A stretch of 64,000 bases of DNA from the NCBI RefSeq assembly GCF_004005995.1, contig NZ_CP034767.1, positions 1,364,001 to 1,428,000 on the forward strand, written 5' to 3'. The position numbers and the translations under genes were made by a program. Each line of letters opens with the position of its first letter. The first letter of the stretch is position 1. The notes under the pieces were generated by a model. The model did no database searches and was not told where the DNA came from. It saw only the letters and a list, made by a program, of their open reading frames with translations. The stretch comes from Devosia sp. 1566 (GTDB lineage: Bacteria; Pseudomonadota; Alphaproteobacteria; Rhizobiales; Devosiaceae). This document shows positions 51,719 to 61,246 of the stretch, piece by piece.

Positions 51719-52453
51719 ATGGCCGAACAAGGCCCCCCAGCCGGTGAGGCCGGTGCTGCCGGGCGCGAACCGGTTTTCTTGCTGCCAGGTTCGGTGACGG
51801 CGCTCTGTGGCGTGCTGGTTGCCATTCACCTGGCGTCAACCTTGATCCTTAACCCCGACGGGTGGAATCAGCTGATCTTCTGGGGTGGGTTTCTGCCGCT
51901 GCGAATCGCTGCCGCCTTTGATGACCCCAGCCTCGGTGTGCCGCTGCTCTGGACCCCGCTGACCCATGCATTCCTGCATGGCAGCTGGGACCATTTGCTG
52001 GTCAACGTGGCCTGGCTCGCGATCTTCGGCACCCCGGTCGCGCGCCGCTATGGCGCCGTGCCGATGCTGCTGATCTTTTGCGTGTCCTCGATCGCCGGTG
52101 CGGCGGCCTTTGCCGCCACCACACTGTGGAACGGGGCTTATCTCATCGGGGCTTCAGGTGGCGTGGCGGGGCTCACCGGCGCGGCAGTGCGATTCTTCTT
52201 CCAGCCGGTGCTGGTAGGGGTGGATCCCGAAACCGGCGAGCAGGTGATTCTCGGGCGCCGGCTGGCGAGCCTGCCCGAGCTGTTCCGCGACAAGCGGGCC
52301 CGGATGTTCGTGCTGATCTGGGTGGTGCTCAATGCGGCGGTGCCGCTCCTGCCCATGCTGACCGGCACCAATGTGGGCATTGCCTGGCAGGCCCACCTTG
52401 GTGGCTTTTTTGCCGGTCTGTTGATGGTCGGTTTGTTTGAGCGGCGGCCTTAG
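51719..52453 (+). CDS. rhomboid family intramembrane serine protease
   Basis: A 244-residue inner-membrane protease that cuts substrates within the membrane. Six or so spans; the loop motif [16 protein letters not shown] supplies the oxyanion His/Asn, [14 protein letters not shown] the nucleophile Ser, and [16 protein letters not shown] the catalytic His. ATG 51719 with GGAGAG 5 bases upstream is preferred over GTG 51668. No obvious substrate is nearby. The TAG overlaps the stop of the convergent hisI by 4 bases. Confidence 0.9.
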   Translation: MAEQGPPAGEAGAAGREPVFLLPGSVTALCGVLVAIHLASTLILNPDGWNQLIFWGGFLPLRIAAAFDDPSLGVPLLWTPLTHAFLHGSWDHLLVNVAWLAIFGTPVARRYGAVPMLLIFCVSSIAGAAAFAATTLWNGAYLIGASGGVAGLTGAAVRFFFQPVLVGVDPETGEQVILGRRLASLPELFRDKRARMFVLIWVVLNAAVPLLPMLTGTNVGIAWQAHLGGFFAGLLMVGLFERRP

Positions 52454-52899
52454 CCGTAGACTTCGTCGGGATTAAAGAGGCGCGGCGAGCCGTCATCTTC
52501 AAGCATCAGCTCGCCTTCGTTGAGCACGACGCGCCGGTAAAAGCAGCTCTGGCGGCCGGTATGGCAGGCAGCGCCGCGGCCGGTCTGCTCAACGGTAAGG
52601 GCGATGGCGTCCTGGTCGCAATCGAGTCGCAGCTCGGTGACCTGCTGCAGCTCGCCCGAGGTTTCGCCCTTTTTCCAAAGCGCGTTGCGCGAGCGCGACC
52701 AGTAATGGGCGATGCCGGTTTCCAACGTTAGCCGCAGGGCTTCCTTGTTCATATGGGCCAGCATCAGCACGGCATTGCTGCCCGCTTCCACGGTGACAAC
52801 GGTGATGAGGCCATTGGCATCGAACCGGGGAGCAAAGGCGGTGCCTTCCTCCAGTTCGGTAGGGGACAGGCTCGCGGGATCGGCAAAGGTAATGTTCAT
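52450..52899 (-). CDS. hisI: phosphoribosyl-AMP cyclohydrolase
   Basis: A 149-residue enzyme for the third step of histidine synthesis, opening the adenine ring of phosphoribosyl-AMP. The stand-alone HisI form (no HisE fusion) is shown by [39 protein letters not shown], the metal motif [11 protein letters not shown] and [12 protein letters not shown]. No other his gene is nearby, as in many alphaproteobacteria. It is separated from folE by 40 bases on the same strand. Confidence 0.95.
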   Translation of the reverse strand: MNITFADPASLSPTELEEGTAFAPRFDANGLITVVTVEAGSNAVLMLAHMNKEALRLTLETGIAHYWSRSRNALWKKGETSGELQQVTELRLDCDQDAIALTVEQTGRGAACHTGRQSCFYRRVVLNEGELMLEDDGSPRLFNPDEVYG

Positions 52900-52939
52900 G
52901 GGGCTGGTTTATCCTGCACCTGGCGGCTTTGCCAACCGG

Positions 52940-53563
52940 TCAGCGTCGCGTTACCATCGCAAAAAACCGGTCACGCTCCACCCGGTCCTCGGCAAACACG
53001 CCGGTGAAGCGATGGGTGACCGTGGTGACATCATGGGCCCGCACGCCGCGCATGGACATGCACATATGCTCGGCTTCGAGCATCACGGCGGCTCCGCGGG
53101 GCGTAAGGCTGGCTGTGATGGCGTCGATGATCTGCGCCGTCATTGCTTCCTGCGTCTGCAGGCGACGCGCGAACACATCAACCAGGCGAGCCAGCTTGGA
53201 AAGTCCAACCACCCCGTCAACGGGCAGATAGGCGATATGGGCCTTGCCGACAAAGGGCACCATGTGGTGCTCGCAATGGGAGTGGAACGGGATATCGCGC
53301 AGAAGGACTATGTCGTCATAGCCGCTGATATCGCGGAAGGTCGTGGACAAGATCTCGGCGGCGTCCTGCTCGTAGCCGGAGTAGAACTCGCGATAGGCTT
53401 TGGCCACGCGGCTGGGCGTTTCCAAGAGGCCTTCGCGGTTGGGGTCGTCGCCGGCCCAGGCGATCAGCGTGCGCACGGCCGCTTCCGCTTCCTCTTGGGT
53501 GGGACGGCGCACGGGCGCCGGAAAGGGGGCAACGGGAACGGCGGTTTTCGATAGAGCGTCCAT
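52940..53563 (-). CDS. folE: GTP cyclohydrolase I
   Basis: A 207-residue FolE1 that converts GTP to dihydroneopterin triphosphate, the first step of folate synthesis. Zinc ligands are Cys and His in [12 protein letters not shown] and Cys in [12 protein letters not shown]. The core [28 protein letters not shown] is highly conserved. ATG 53563 has GGAG 7 bases upstream; the frame could extend to 53587. It is divergent from the IscU-like gene, with a 142-base gap. Gene order folE, IscU-like, yidD is common in Hyphomicrobiales. Confidence 0.95.
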   Translation of the reverse strand: MDALSKTAVPVAPFPAPVRRPTQEEAEAAVRTLIAWAGDDPNREGLLETPSRVAKAYREFYSGYEQDAAEILSTTFRDISGYDDIVLLRDIPFHSHCEHHMVPFVGKAHIAYLPVDGVVGLSKLARLVDVFARRLQTQEAMTAQIIDAITASLTPRGAAVMLEAEHMCMSMRGVRAHDVTTVTHRFTGVFAEDRVERDRFFAMVTRR

Positions 53564-53705
53564 GGCGGCTCCGGTAGCGGCCGGCAAGCAGGCGGGCTGA
53601 GCGGGAAAGTGACCGGTTCAGATGATACCGCGCCTGTTACAAGGCATGCGCGCTCCTATATAGAGGGAGCGGCGGGCTCTCACAAGAAACAGAATTTCGT
53701 GGTTG

Positions 53706-54149
53706 ATGGAACTTAGCGATCTCTATTCCGAGCGTATTCTCGATCTGGCGGCCAATGCTGTCCAGCCGGGGCGCCTGGCGCAGCCCCATGCTTCGGCGCG
53801 CAAGGTCAGCCGCGTCTGCGGTTCGCTCATCGAGGTGGACATCGAGGTGACGGACGGGGTGATCACCGGCTACGGCCATCATCTCTCCGCCTGCGCCCTG
53901 GGGCAGACCTCTGCGGCGGTGGTGGCGCGCGAAATCGTGGGCACAGATGTCAGTGCGTTTCGTGAGTTGCGGGCGCAGATGTACGCGATGCTGCAGGCTG
54001 AAGGGACGGGTCCCGCCGGCAAGTGGAGCGATCTGGGCTATCTGCTGCCCGTGCGTGACTACAAGGCGCGGCACGCTTCGACCCTTCTGGTGTTCGACGC
54101 CGTGGCGGAAGCGCTCGACACCATCGAAGGCAAGACCGAGCCCAAATGA
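53706..54149 (+). CDS. NifU/IscU-like iron-sulfur scaffold protein, third Cys replaced
   Basis: A 147-residue NifU_N-family protein. The first Cys is in SRVCGSLIEVDIEV and the second in HHLSACALGQTSAAVV; the third, which in IscU lies in HCS, reads KARHASTLLVFDAVAEAL, so Ala replaces Cys, and Asp after the first CG is Ser. It therefore cannot assemble a cluster as IscU does. Its stable linkage to yidD (4-base overlap) and folE suggests a tRNA-, pterin- or membrane-related role instead. ATG 53706 is preceded by an in-frame TTG 53703. Confidence 0.82.
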   Translation: MELSDLYSERILDLAANAVQPGRLAQPHASARKVSRVCGSLIEVDIEVTDGVITGYGHHLSACALGQTSAAVVAREIVGTDVSAFRELRAQMYAMLQAEGTGPAGKWSDLGYLLPVRDYKARHASTLLVFDAVAEALDTIEGKTEPK

Positions 54150-54457
54150 AGCCGTCCGCCCAAGCGTTCTGGCGCGCCATCGACCTGCCGTTCAAGCTGG
54201 TGGCGGTGCTGCTGATCACCATCTATCGCTACACGCTGTCGGCCTTTGTCGGGCGAACCTGCCGGCATTTGCCGAGCTGTTCGGAATATACCGGCGAGGC
54301 GATCTGGCGCTTCGGGTTTTGGCCGGGCGGCTGGATGGGACTGGCGCGCTGGAGCCGCTGCCGGCCCGGTGGCACCCATGGCTATGATCCGGTGCCTGAG
54401 GCTTTGCCGGAGGAGGGGCGCTGGTGGCAGCCCTGGCGCTATGGCCGCTGGCGCTAG
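54146..54457 (+). CDS. yidD: membrane protein insertion efficiency factor YidD
   Basis: A 103-residue YidD protein that helps YidC insert inner-membrane proteins. The core LLITIYRYTLSAFVGRTCRHLPSCSEYTGEAIWRFG and GGWMGLARWSRCRPGGTHGYDPVPE contains the invariant Cys residues and amphipathic N-terminal helix. ATG 54146 overlaps the IscU-like stop. In many bacteria yidD lies by rnpA/yidC; in Hyphomicrobiales it sits here. Confidence 0.93.
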   Translation: MKPSAQAFWRAIDLPFKLVAVLLITIYRYTLSAFVGRTCRHLPSCSEYTGEAIWRFGFWPGGWMGLARWSRCRPGGTHGYDPVPEALPEEGRWWQPWRYGRWR

Positions 54458-54502
54458 CACCTGGAAGTCGAGGCGGCACCGAGTTTTTGGTGTGCTCAGG
54501 TG
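54458..54502 (+). promoter_or_regulatory. inverted repeat in the thrS leader
   Basis: CACCTG at 54458 and CAGGTG at 54497 are perfect 6-base arms about 34 bases apart, with an inner stem GCACC/GGTGTGC around a T-run. It could be the end of the yidD transcript or a leader structure 78 bases before thrS. No T-box features are visible. Confidence 0.25.
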
Positions 54503-54580
54503 GCAATAAACGCAAAGCGTGCTAGATAGGCCCGCCTTGCCGCGAACAGCGCGGCATGAACCCATTTCTGGAGAGAAACA

Positions 54581-56560
54581 ATGACGATCAAGGTGACGTT
54601 CCCCGATGGTGCAGCTCGCGATTTTGCGCGCGGCACCACCGGCACCGAGATCGTCGAGGGTATCTCCAAGAGCCTCGCGAAAAAGACGGTGGCAATGCGC
54701 TGGAACGGCGTGTTGAGCGATCTCAGCGATCCGCTCGAAGCCGATGGCCGCATCGAGTTCGTGACGCGCGACAGCGGCTCCAAGGATGTGCTGGAGCTGA
54801 TCCGCCACGACGCCGCCCACGTGCTGGCCGAAGCCGTGCAGGAATTGTGGCCCGACACGCAAGTGACGATCGGCCCGGTGATCGAGAACGGCTTTTACTA
54901 CGACTTCAAGCGCGACGAGCCGTTCAGCGAAGACGATTTCCCCGCCATCGAAAAGAAGATGGCTGAAATCATCGATCGCGGTGCTGCCTTTACGAAGGAA
55001 ATCTGGACGCGCGACCAGGCCAAGGCCTTTTTCAACGCGCGCGGCGAGAACTTCAAGGTCGAGCTGGTGGATGCCATTCCGGCCGATCAGTCGCTCAAGA
55101 TGTACAAGCAGGGGCAGTGGATCGATCTGTGCCGTGGCCCGCATATGCGCTCGACCAAGGATGTCGGCAGCGCCTTCAAGCTGACCAAGGTGGCCGGCGC
55201 TTATTGGCGTGGCGACAGCAATAACCCGGTGCTGAGCCGCATTTACGGCACGGCCTTTGCCACCAAGGATGAGCTGGAAGCCTATCTCCACATGATGGAG
55301 GAGGCCGAAAAGCGCGACCACCGCAAGATCGGTCAGGAAATGGACCTCTACCATTTCCAGCCCGAAGCGCAGGGTTCGGTGTTCTGGCATCCGCGCGGCT
55401 ATGTGCTCTACAACCAGATGGAAGCCTATATCCGCCGGCGCCTTAATTCCTCGGGCTATGTGGAGGTAAAGACCCCGCAGCTGATGAGCTCGAAGTTTTG
55501 GGAAATGTCGGGCCACTGGGGCAAGTACCGCGAGAACATGTTCGTGGTGCCCGATGAAGTGCCTGGCACTGAGGAAGAAGGTCCGGTGCTGTCGGGCAAG
55601 GGCGACCTCATGGCGCTCAAGCCCATGAACTGCCCGGCCCACGTGCAGATCTTCAACCAGGGCATCAAGAGCTATCGCGATCTGCCGCTACGCATGGCCG
55701 AATTCGGCTGCTGTCACCGCAACGAGGCCCATGGCGCGCTGCATGGCCTGATGCGCGTTCGGCAGATGACGCAGGACGACGCCCATATCTTCTGCCGCGA
55801 AGACCAGATTCAGAGCGAAACCGAGCACTTCGTGCATCTGCTGTATTCGGTTTATGCGCATATGGGCTTCGACAATGTGGTGATCAAACTCGCCACGCGC
55901 CCCGAAAAGTTCGGCGGCACGATCGAGCGCTGGGATGCGGCCGAAAAGGCGCTGGGCGATGCGCTGCGCGCCACCGGCTATGATTTCGAGATCGCCGAAG
56001 GCGAGGGGGCGTTCTATGCGCCCAAGCTCGAATTCCACCTCAAGGACGCGATCGGGCGCTCCTGGCAGGTCGGCACGCTGCAGCTCGATTATGTGCTGCC
56101 CGAGCGGCTGGGTGCCACCTACATCGCCGAAGACGGCTCGCGCCAATATGCGGTGATGCTGCACCGGGCGATCCTTGGTTCGCTCGAGCGCTTCATCGGC
56201 ATGCTGATCGAGAACTATGCCGGCAAGATGCCGATGTGGCTGGCTCCGACCCAGGTCGTGGTCGCCACCATCGTTTCGGAAGCGGACGATTACGCCGAAA
56301 AGCTGGTGCGCCAGCTACGCGAAGCGGGCATCCGGGCCGAACTTGATACGCGCAACGAAAAGATCAACTACAAGGTGCGCGAGCACTCCGTGGGCAAGGT
56401 GCCGCTCATGTTCGTGGTGGGCAAGCGCGAGGCCGAGGAGGATACGGTTTCCGTGCGCCGACTCGGCACCGAAGGGCAAAAGGTCATGCCGGCCATGGAC
56501 GCCATCGTGGCGCTGATGGCGGAAGCGACCCCGCCCGACCTCCAGCAAAAGGCCGCCTGA
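54581..56560 (+). CDS. thrS: threonine-tRNA ligase
   Basis: A 659-residue class II aminoacyl-tRNA synthetase that charges tRNA-Thr. Domains: TGS (about 1-60, [20 protein letters not shown]), the editing domain (about 65-220) with [17 protein letters not shown] and CRGPH, the catalytic core (about 240-535) with motif 2 region [22 protein letters not shown] and [13 protein letters not shown], and the anticodon-binding domain (about 545-645). GAGAGAAACA precedes ATG 54581. Full-length and intact. Confidence 0.96.
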   Translation: MTIKVTFPDGAARDFARGTTGTEIVEGISKSLAKKTVAMRWNGVLSDLSDPLEADGRIEFVTRDSGSKDVLELIRHDAAHVLAEAVQELWPDTQVTIGPVIENGFYYDFKRDEPFSEDDFPAIEKKMAEIIDRGAAFTKEIWTRDQAKAFFNARGENFKVELVDAIPADQSLKMYKQGQWIDLCRGPHMRSTKDVGSAFKLTKVAGAYWRGDSNNPVLSRIYGTAFATKDELEAYLHMMEEAEKRDHRKIGQEMDLYHFQPEAQGSVFWHPRGYVLYNQMEAYIRRRLNSSGYVEVKTPQLMSSKFWEMSGHWGKYRENMFVVPDEVPGTEEEGPVLSGKGDLMALKPMNCPAHVQIFNQGIKSYRDLPLRMAEFGCCHRNEAHGALHGLMRVRQMTQDDAHIFCREDQIQSETEHFVHLLYSVYAHMGFDNVVIKLATRPEKFGGTIERWDAAEKALGDALRATGYDFEIAEGEGAFYAPKLEFHLKDAIGRSWQVGTLQLDYVLPERLGATYIAEDGSRQYAVMLHRAILGSLERFIGMLIENYAGKMPMWLAPTQVVVATIVSEADDYAEKLVRQLREAGIRAELDTRNEKINYKVREHSVGKVPLMFVVGKREAEEDTVSVRRLGTEGQKVMPAMDAIVALMAEATPPDLQQKAA

Positions 56561-56563
56561 ACC

Positions 56564-56794
56564 GTGCCGCAACGTCCGTCCAACCGCGAACTCAAGGCGC
56601 TGACGCATCTGGGCGAAGACAACATTCTTGGCCCCGATGACTTCAAGGATATCGGCGAGAAGGTCTTTGCCGGCATGGAAAAGAAGGGTTGGGTTGTTCC
56701 TGCCGAGGGGCACCCCAACCGCTTCAAGGCCACGATCAAGGGCCTCACCGTCCATGAAGGCGAAATCATCTTTGCCGGTCGGCTGAAGCGCTAA
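56564..56794 (+). CDS. hypothetical protein, 76 residues
   Basis: Not recognised by name. A basic, single-domain protein: RPSNRELKALTHLGEDNILG, then DDFKDIGEKVFAGMEKKGWV and GHPNRFKATIKGLTVHEGEI. No signal or membrane span. GTG 56564 follows the thrS stop by 3 bases and the gene ends 15 bases before arfB, so it is in the same transcription unit and may have a translation-related role; that is inferred only from position. Confidence 0.65.
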   Translation: MPQRPSNRELKALTHLGEDNILGPDDFKDIGEKVFAGMEKKGWVVPAEGHPNRFKATIKGLTVHEGEIIFAGRLKR

Positions 56795-56809
56795 GCCGAG
56801 GAAGCGGGC

Positions 56810-57241
56810 ATGGCCGATCCGATCCCCATCACCCGCTCAATCTCGATCGATCCCGGTGAGATAGAGGAGACCTTCGTGCGTGCGGCCGGGCCCGGCGGAC
56901 AGAACGTCAACAAGGTCTCGAGCGCGGTACAGCTGCGCTTTGACCTAGCCAACTCCCCCTCCATTCCCGAAGGCATGAAGCGGCGGGTAGCGGCGCTGGC
57001 GGGCAAGCGCCTGACCAAGAACGGCGTGATCGTCATCACCGCCAACAGCCACCGGGACCAGCCGATGAACCGCGCCGATGCGCTGGAGCGGCTGGTTGGG
57101 CTGTTGGTGGCTGGCGCTCATGTGCCAAAGCCCCGGGTGGCCACGCGCCCAACGCTGGCTTCCAAGCGGCGCCGACTAGAAGGCAAGTCGATCCGCTCCG
57201 CCACCAAACAGCTACGCAACACTCGGCCAGACGCTGAGTAA
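56810..57241 (+). CDS. arfB: peptidyl-tRNA hydrolase ArfB (alternative ribosome rescue)
   Basis: A 143-residue ArfB/YaeJ protein that releases ribosomes stalled on truncated mRNA by hydrolysing peptidyl-tRNA. The catalytic GGQ is at residues 29-31 in AAGPGGQNVNKVSSAVQLRF. The basic tail (LASKRRRLEGKSIRSATKQLRNT) is the mRNA-channel anchor. ATG 56810 is preceded by GAGGAAGCGGGC. Last gene of the thrS unit; a bidirectional hairpin follows. Confidence 0.94.
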   Translation: MADPIPITRSISIDPGEIEETFVRAAGPGGQNVNKVSSAVQLRFDLANSPSIPEGMKRRVAALAGKRLTKNGVIVITANSHRDQPMNRADALERLVGLLVAGAHVPKPRVATRPTLASKRRRLEGKSIRSATKQLRNTRPDAE

Positions 57242-57246
57242 GGCAA

Positions 57247-57274
57247 CGCCGCCGACTGTGGTTTGCCGGCGGCG
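57247..57274. terminator. perfect 8-base stem between convergent genes, probable bidirectional terminator
   Basis: CGCCGCCG at 57247-57254 pairs with CGGCGGCG at 57267-57274 across a 12-base loop. It lies 6 bases after arfB and 18 bases before the end of the convergent exported-protein gene. No strong T-run on either side. Confidence 0.55.
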
Positions 57275-57291
57275 CTGGATTGAGCCTGACC

Positions 57292-59109
57292 TTATTGGGC
57301 GGTGGCCTTGATTGTCACCTTGTCGATCAGAACCTTGGGGTCCTCTTCGGCCGCCATGAAGTCCACGACGCTGACGCCGCCCGGCTCCTTGGCCACCACA
57401 TCGATATTGAGGTTCTTGGCTTGGCCGCTGACAAAGGTGTTGATGGCGCGCCCGACATTTTGTGCATCAGCGGCGCCGGCGAGCAGCCCCACGATCGTGC
57501 CCTCGGCCAGCCCGGCAAAGATTGGCCGGAGCGCTTCTGGTTGGGTGCCCTGCTCAGCGGCAACGGCGGCAAAGATGATGTCGGTGAGCCCCTGATCGCT
57601 CACATCGACATTGAGCTTGCCGACGGCCAGTTCCATGCCGGCGGCGAGCGCCGTATCCGCGTCCAGGTCAAACAGCGCGGCGGTGGCATTGGTAAGGGTG
57701 CCCGTCATGACGATAGTCGCCAAATCCGCCCCGGTCACCGAGATCTCGTTGATGTCGATGCTGCTCGTGGCTTCGTTCCAGGCCGCGGCGATCTTGAAGC
57801 CGGCATCGATGTCGGTGACACCCAGCGCGCGCAGTTGGGCCAACTGCGGGTCGCTCGTGTCTTCCGGCAAGGCGAAGGCTAGATTGGTCGCCGACATCAG
57901 GAAATCGGTGGGAATGCCGTTGCGGTATTCGGCCAGGGCCAGGTCGAACGCGCCCAGGCTGCCCTTGATGCGCACGGAGCTGTCTTCAGGATCGGGCACA
58001 TCGACGCTGATCTGTTCAAGCGAGAAGCCGGTAAAGGCGGGCACCAGCGCCCGCGCATTGGCATCAAGCCAAGCTTGGTCGATCGCCTCGGGCGCCGCTT
58101 CGATGGCGGCAATCGGGCCAGCGAGGTCGATCTGCTTGAAGACCGCGCGGCCCATTTCGAAGTGGCCATCGCCTTCAACCGCAATGGTCATGCCCTCAAT
58201 GGTGATCTCGGGATAGATGCCGGGGGACAGCCCGGCCATGCTCATGCTCTTGACCCCGACCGTAAGCGGGCGGTCTTCGTCATCGACGCCGTTGCAATCA
58301 AAACCGCCGAACTGGGCAGGGGAGGTTTCAAAGGCGGTGAAGATGTCGGCATACATACGCAAGGCCGCGCCCATCAGTTCTGGCGAGGGGGTCTCGTCGT
58401 CCTCATCCTCATCGTCGAGCGCACTGGAGAGGGCCATGAATTCGGCCATGGAATGGCGGAGCGGCCGGCCCTTCACTTCGGCCATGGTGATCGGGCCCAT
58501 GGTGCAGCTGACTTCGGGGGCTTTAAACGAGCCGCCCTCAAAGTTGAAATTGGTGTAAAGCGGCGTCAGCTCATTTGAAGGATTGGTCTGGACCAGTCCG
58601 TAAAGACCGAGCACCGCGCCGATGTCGAGCGTCGCCGCCGTCATGGCGCCCATCTGGGCACTGCCCTCGTCTTCGCTCTCTACAGTTGTGCCGCCAAGCG
58701 ACACGGTTGCGGCAACGCCATTCACGACATCAGTGAGCACCAGATCATTAAATACGACTGTGCTTTGCGTGGCGTCGTTGTCGCCACTTGTGGTTTCGAT
58801 CCGGACATTGATGGCCGGGATGGTAATGCTGGTGGCGGACAGCGACGCCAGCGCTTCGGCATTGTCGGCGATATTGCCGCTGAAAATCTCGCGCAACGTG
58901 GCTTCATCAAGATTGGAGTCCACCGCCTCGATCGTATCGATCTCGACCTGCTGGGTCGTGGTTACCTCCGCCGGAGCTGGCTGGGACACCTCCGGCGCCG
59001 GGTTCTTGATCTTTTGCGCCCAGGCGGCTCCAACCGGCAGAGCGACGGTGAGCATGCAGGCGGTGACAAGAGCGGCGAGGCCGCGATGGGGTCGGTCACA
59101 AAACAACAT
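57292..59109 (-). CDS. exported protein of unknown function, 605 residues
   Basis: A large periplasmic protein. Residues 1-32 form a signal peptide (LAALVTACMLTVALPVGAAW then AQ). The mature protein is Asp/Ala/Thr-rich and built of long beta-strand-like alternations with repeated segments of the type ISVTGADLATIVMTGTLTNA and MELAVGKLNVDVSDQGLTDI, suggesting a beta-rich fold. It has few aromatic residues. An acidic linker (DDEDEDDETPSPE) lies near residue 260. ATG 59109 has GAGGAGA 7 bases upstream. It follows another exported-protein gene by 88 bases on the same strand. No family named. Confidence 0.75.
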   Translation of the reverse strand: MLFCDRPHRGLAALVTACMLTVALPVGAAWAQKIKNPAPEVSQPAPAEVTTTQQVEIDTIEAVDSNLDEATLREIFSGNIADNAEALASLSATSITIPAINVRIETTSGDNDATQSTVVFNDLVLTDVVNGVAATVSLGGTTVESEDEGSAQMGAMTAATLDIGAVLGLYGLVQTNPSNELTPLYTNFNFEGGSFKAPEVSCTMGPITMAEVKGRPLRHSMAEFMALSSALDDEDEDDETPSPELMGAALRMYADIFTAFETSPAQFGGFDCNGVDDEDRPLTVGVKSMSMAGLSPGIYPEITIEGMTIAVEGDGHFEMGRAVFKQIDLAGPIAAIEAAPEAIDQAWLDANARALVPAFTGFSLEQISVDVPDPEDSSVRIKGSLGAFDLALAEYRNGIPTDFLMSATNLAFALPEDTSDPQLAQLRALGVTDIDAGFKIAAAWNEATSSIDINEISVTGADLATIVMTGTLTNATAALFDLDADTALAAGMELAVGKLNVDVSDQGLTDIIFAAVAAEQGTQPEALRPIFAGLAEGTIVGLLAGAADAQNVGRAINTFVSGQAKNLNIDVVAKEPGGVSVVDFMAAEEDPKVLIDKVTIKATAQ

Positions 59110-59197
59110 TGGGGATCTCCTCGCCACTCGGCCCCCACTGCATACTATAGGCTGGCCGGCAGACAAACCCCGTGCCGGCAAGTCGCGCCCGAACACC

Positions 59198-60172
59198 CTA
59201 GCTTGGGCGGCTGGTGACCGCTGTCAGCACTTCGATGTCTTGGGCTGATCCCGGTTGCACCTGGAAGGCGCGGTCAAACACCTTGTCGCCGATCTTTGCG
59301 AGCACGACGTAGTCGCCAGCGGACAGGACGGTGGAGGGAAAGGCGCCCAGATCAGTAAAGAGGGTGGCGCCATCCGAGTTTTTCACCGTCCATTCCACGT
59401 CAGCAATGGCTTCGCCGCCCGGCTCGGACACCAGCTTGAAGGCAACCTGACTGGCATGATGATAAAGCGTTGCGTCGGTGAGTTGGCCGGGCTCCACCCG
59501 AAGATCGGCCCGGACTTCGGCATTGATCGTGCCGAAATGGGACACCACGTGGTAGGTGCCGGAATTGAGCGTTACAATGTCGTTGGGCGTCAGGCCCTCC
59601 GCGATGGGCACGCTGCCGGTGGCTTCTTCGAGGAAGATGTCGAACCGCAGCAAGTCGGGTGGGATCGGGATGTCCCCCGTCACTGCAGCATTGAGCCGCA
59701 AGGCACCGGCATCGAGCACAAAGCTTTTTTCGTTGGGACCGGCAACAACCGTCACCGTGTCGCTGATCTGAGCCCGGCCATAAGCGATGTGGACCACGTA
59801 ATCTCCGGGCGCCAGTTCCAGCTTGGCCGTGCCTTCATCGGATTTGGCGACCAGGGGAAGCTCCCCGCTGGCGTCCGGCGTGGGTTCGAAGATGCGCCAA
59901 ACCAGCCCGTTGGGAACGACTGCCCCGTCCTGAGTGATCTTGGCAGTGAGCGAAACGGGCTGGGGTGCGGATGTCAGCGCATTGATGGCGGCCGTGGCGG
60001 GCGTGCTGCCCGGCGCGGCTGGCCCACTGCCGCCCTCACGCTGTGGCCGCGGGCGGGGCATGGGCGGCGACTCCGCACTTTCCTCCTGGGCCAATGGCCC
60101 TGGTGACCCCCATGGCAGTTGGGCTCCGAAAACCAGAGTCAGTCCAACAGCAAGGATCGGTCGCAAACGCAT
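59198..60172 (-). CDS. exported protein with repeated beta-sandwich-like units, 324 residues
   Basis: A secreted protein. Signal peptide about 1-28 (MRLRPILAVGLTLVFGAQLP). A Pro/Arg-rich linker follows (SPPMPRPRPQREGGSGPAAP). Then come about three similar units of 70-80 residues, each ending in a pattern like GDYVVHIAYGRAQISDTVTV, GTYHVVSHFGTINAEVRADL or GDYVVLAKIGDKVFDRAFQV, which resembles carboxypeptidase-regulatory-like beta sandwiches. GGAG precedes ATG 60172 by 5 bases. It is first in a two-gene unit with the 605-residue exported protein. Function unknown; structural or adhesion role is a guess. Confidence 0.75.
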   Translation of the reverse strand: MRLRPILAVGLTLVFGAQLPWGSPGPLAQEESAESPPMPRPRPQREGGSGPAAPGSTPATAAINALTSAPQPVSLTAKITQDGAVVPNGLVWRIFEPTPDASGELPLVAKSDEGTAKLELAPGDYVVHIAYGRAQISDTVTVVAGPNEKSFVLDAGALRLNAAVTGDIPIPPDLLRFDIFLEEATGSVPIAEGLTPNDIVTLNSGTYHVVSHFGTINAEVRADLRVEPGQLTDATLYHHASQVAFKLVSEPGGEAIADVEWTVKNSDGATLFTDLGAFPSTVLSAGDYVVLAKIGDKVFDRAFQVQPGSAQDIEVLTAVTSRPS

Positions 60173-60366
60173 GTTAACTCCAGGCCAGACAGTCGCCCCC
60201 CGCGCTGATCTCAGGCGCGGATGCTAGGCAGCGATTGGGGAGAAGCTGTGTCACAGACCATCCCGGTTGAAAACAGTGGCATGGGCATAGCTACCATTTT
60301 GTGTGGTTCTGGACTGGCCCGGTCCCGGCGCACTTGCTATGGCAGCCCCAACAACGGAGAATTTCC

Positions 60367-60954
60367 ATGCCCGCCAACCAGGCCATGCTCGATTATCTTC
60401 TGACCCGCCGGTCGGTGGGCATGGCTTTCCTCCAGGAGCCCGGGCCCACCGCCGAGCAACTCGAGCAAATGCTGACAATCTCCACCCGCGTGCCTGATCA
60501 TGGCAAGCTGGCGCCTTGGCGGCTGATTCTGATCCAAGGCGAAGATCGCCTGGCCGCCGGCGAGAAACTGGCCGAAATTGCTGCAGCCAAGAACCCTGCG
60601 ATCGAGCCCGTGGCTATGGATTTGGAGCGCCGCCAGTTCTTGCCGGCGCCCCTGACCGTGGGCGTGCTCTCCACCGCTAAGCCACACCCCAAGATTCCTG
60701 AATTCGAACAGTTGCTGTCGGCGGCCAATGTCACCTTCAACCTTGTTCATGCCGCCTATGCCATGGGCTTTGCCGCCCAGTGGGTTACGCGCTGGTATAG
60801 CTATGATGAAACCGCCGCGGCCGCACTTGGTGCACGGCCAGGCGAACGCTTTGTCGGCTTCGTCCATATCGGCACCCCTACCGCAACGATCGAGGATCGC
60901 CCCCGCCCGGCGCTTGCCGATGTGGTGACGCGCTGGACGCCTTCTGCAACATAG
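60367..60954 (+). CDS. nitroreductase family protein (YdjA-like)
   Basis: A 195-residue flavin oxidoreductase. The N-terminal LLTRRSVGMAFLQEPGPTAEQLEQML and APWRLILIQ are typical of the small nitroreductases, as are the central VTFNLVHAAYAMGFAAQWVT and C-terminal FVGFVHIGTP. Likely FMN and NAD(P)H dependent; physiological substrate unknown. ATG 60367 has GGAGA 6 bases upstream; the longer frame from 60301 is not conserved-looking. Confidence 0.88.
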   Translation: MPANQAMLDYLLTRRSVGMAFLQEPGPTAEQLEQMLTISTRVPDHGKLAPWRLILIQGEDRLAAGEKLAEIAAAKNPAIEPVAMDLERRQFLPAPLTVGVLSTAKPHPKIPEFEQLLSAANVTFNLVHAAYAMGFAAQWVTRWYSYDETAAAALGARPGERFVGFVHIGTPTATIEDRPRPALADVVTRWTPSAT

Positions 60955-60994
60955 AACCTCCCCACCGCGTTGTTGCGGAAAGGGAGGAATGGCC

Positions 60995-61243
60995 ATGGCC
61001 GAGCATCACTACATCGTTGCGCGCAGCGAAAGCCAATGGAAGGTCAGCTATCGCGGCACCGACCAGGGTCCGTTCACCAGCAAGGAAGAAGCCATCGAGA
61101 TCGCCATCGCTGCGGCCCAGGCCGAGTACAACGACGGCGAGGACGTGGAAGTGCTGGTGCAGGATATCGAATCGAACTTCCACACGGCGTGGACCTCAAG
61201 AAATACCGGGGACGAGGGTGCTCCCCTGGCCACCAAGGCTTGA
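60995..61243 (+). CDS. DUF2188 domain-containing protein
   Basis: An 82-residue protein. HYIVARSESQWKVSYRGTDQGPFTSKEEAIEIAIAAAQ is the DUF2188 pattern (strand, strand, helix); function unknown. The tail is acidic. ATG 60995 has AGGGAGG 7 bases upstream, while ATG 60989 is too close to it. It ends just before the CtrA-type box at 61247. Confidence 0.85.
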   Translation: MAEHHYIVARSESQWKVSYRGTDQGPFTSKEEAIEIAIAAAQAEYNDGEDVEVLVQDIESNFHTAWTSRNTGDEGAPLATKA

Positions 61244-61246
61244 GCC

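Noticed and set aside
54458..54580. T-box or other riboswitch upstream of thrS
   Set aside because: No T-box sequence or specifier-loop pattern; only a loose inverted repeat, and T-boxes are not expected in this group.
54059..55642. A 527-residue minus-strand frame across yidD and thrS
   Set aside because: Shadow of two certain genes; His/Ala/Leu-rich without domain pattern.
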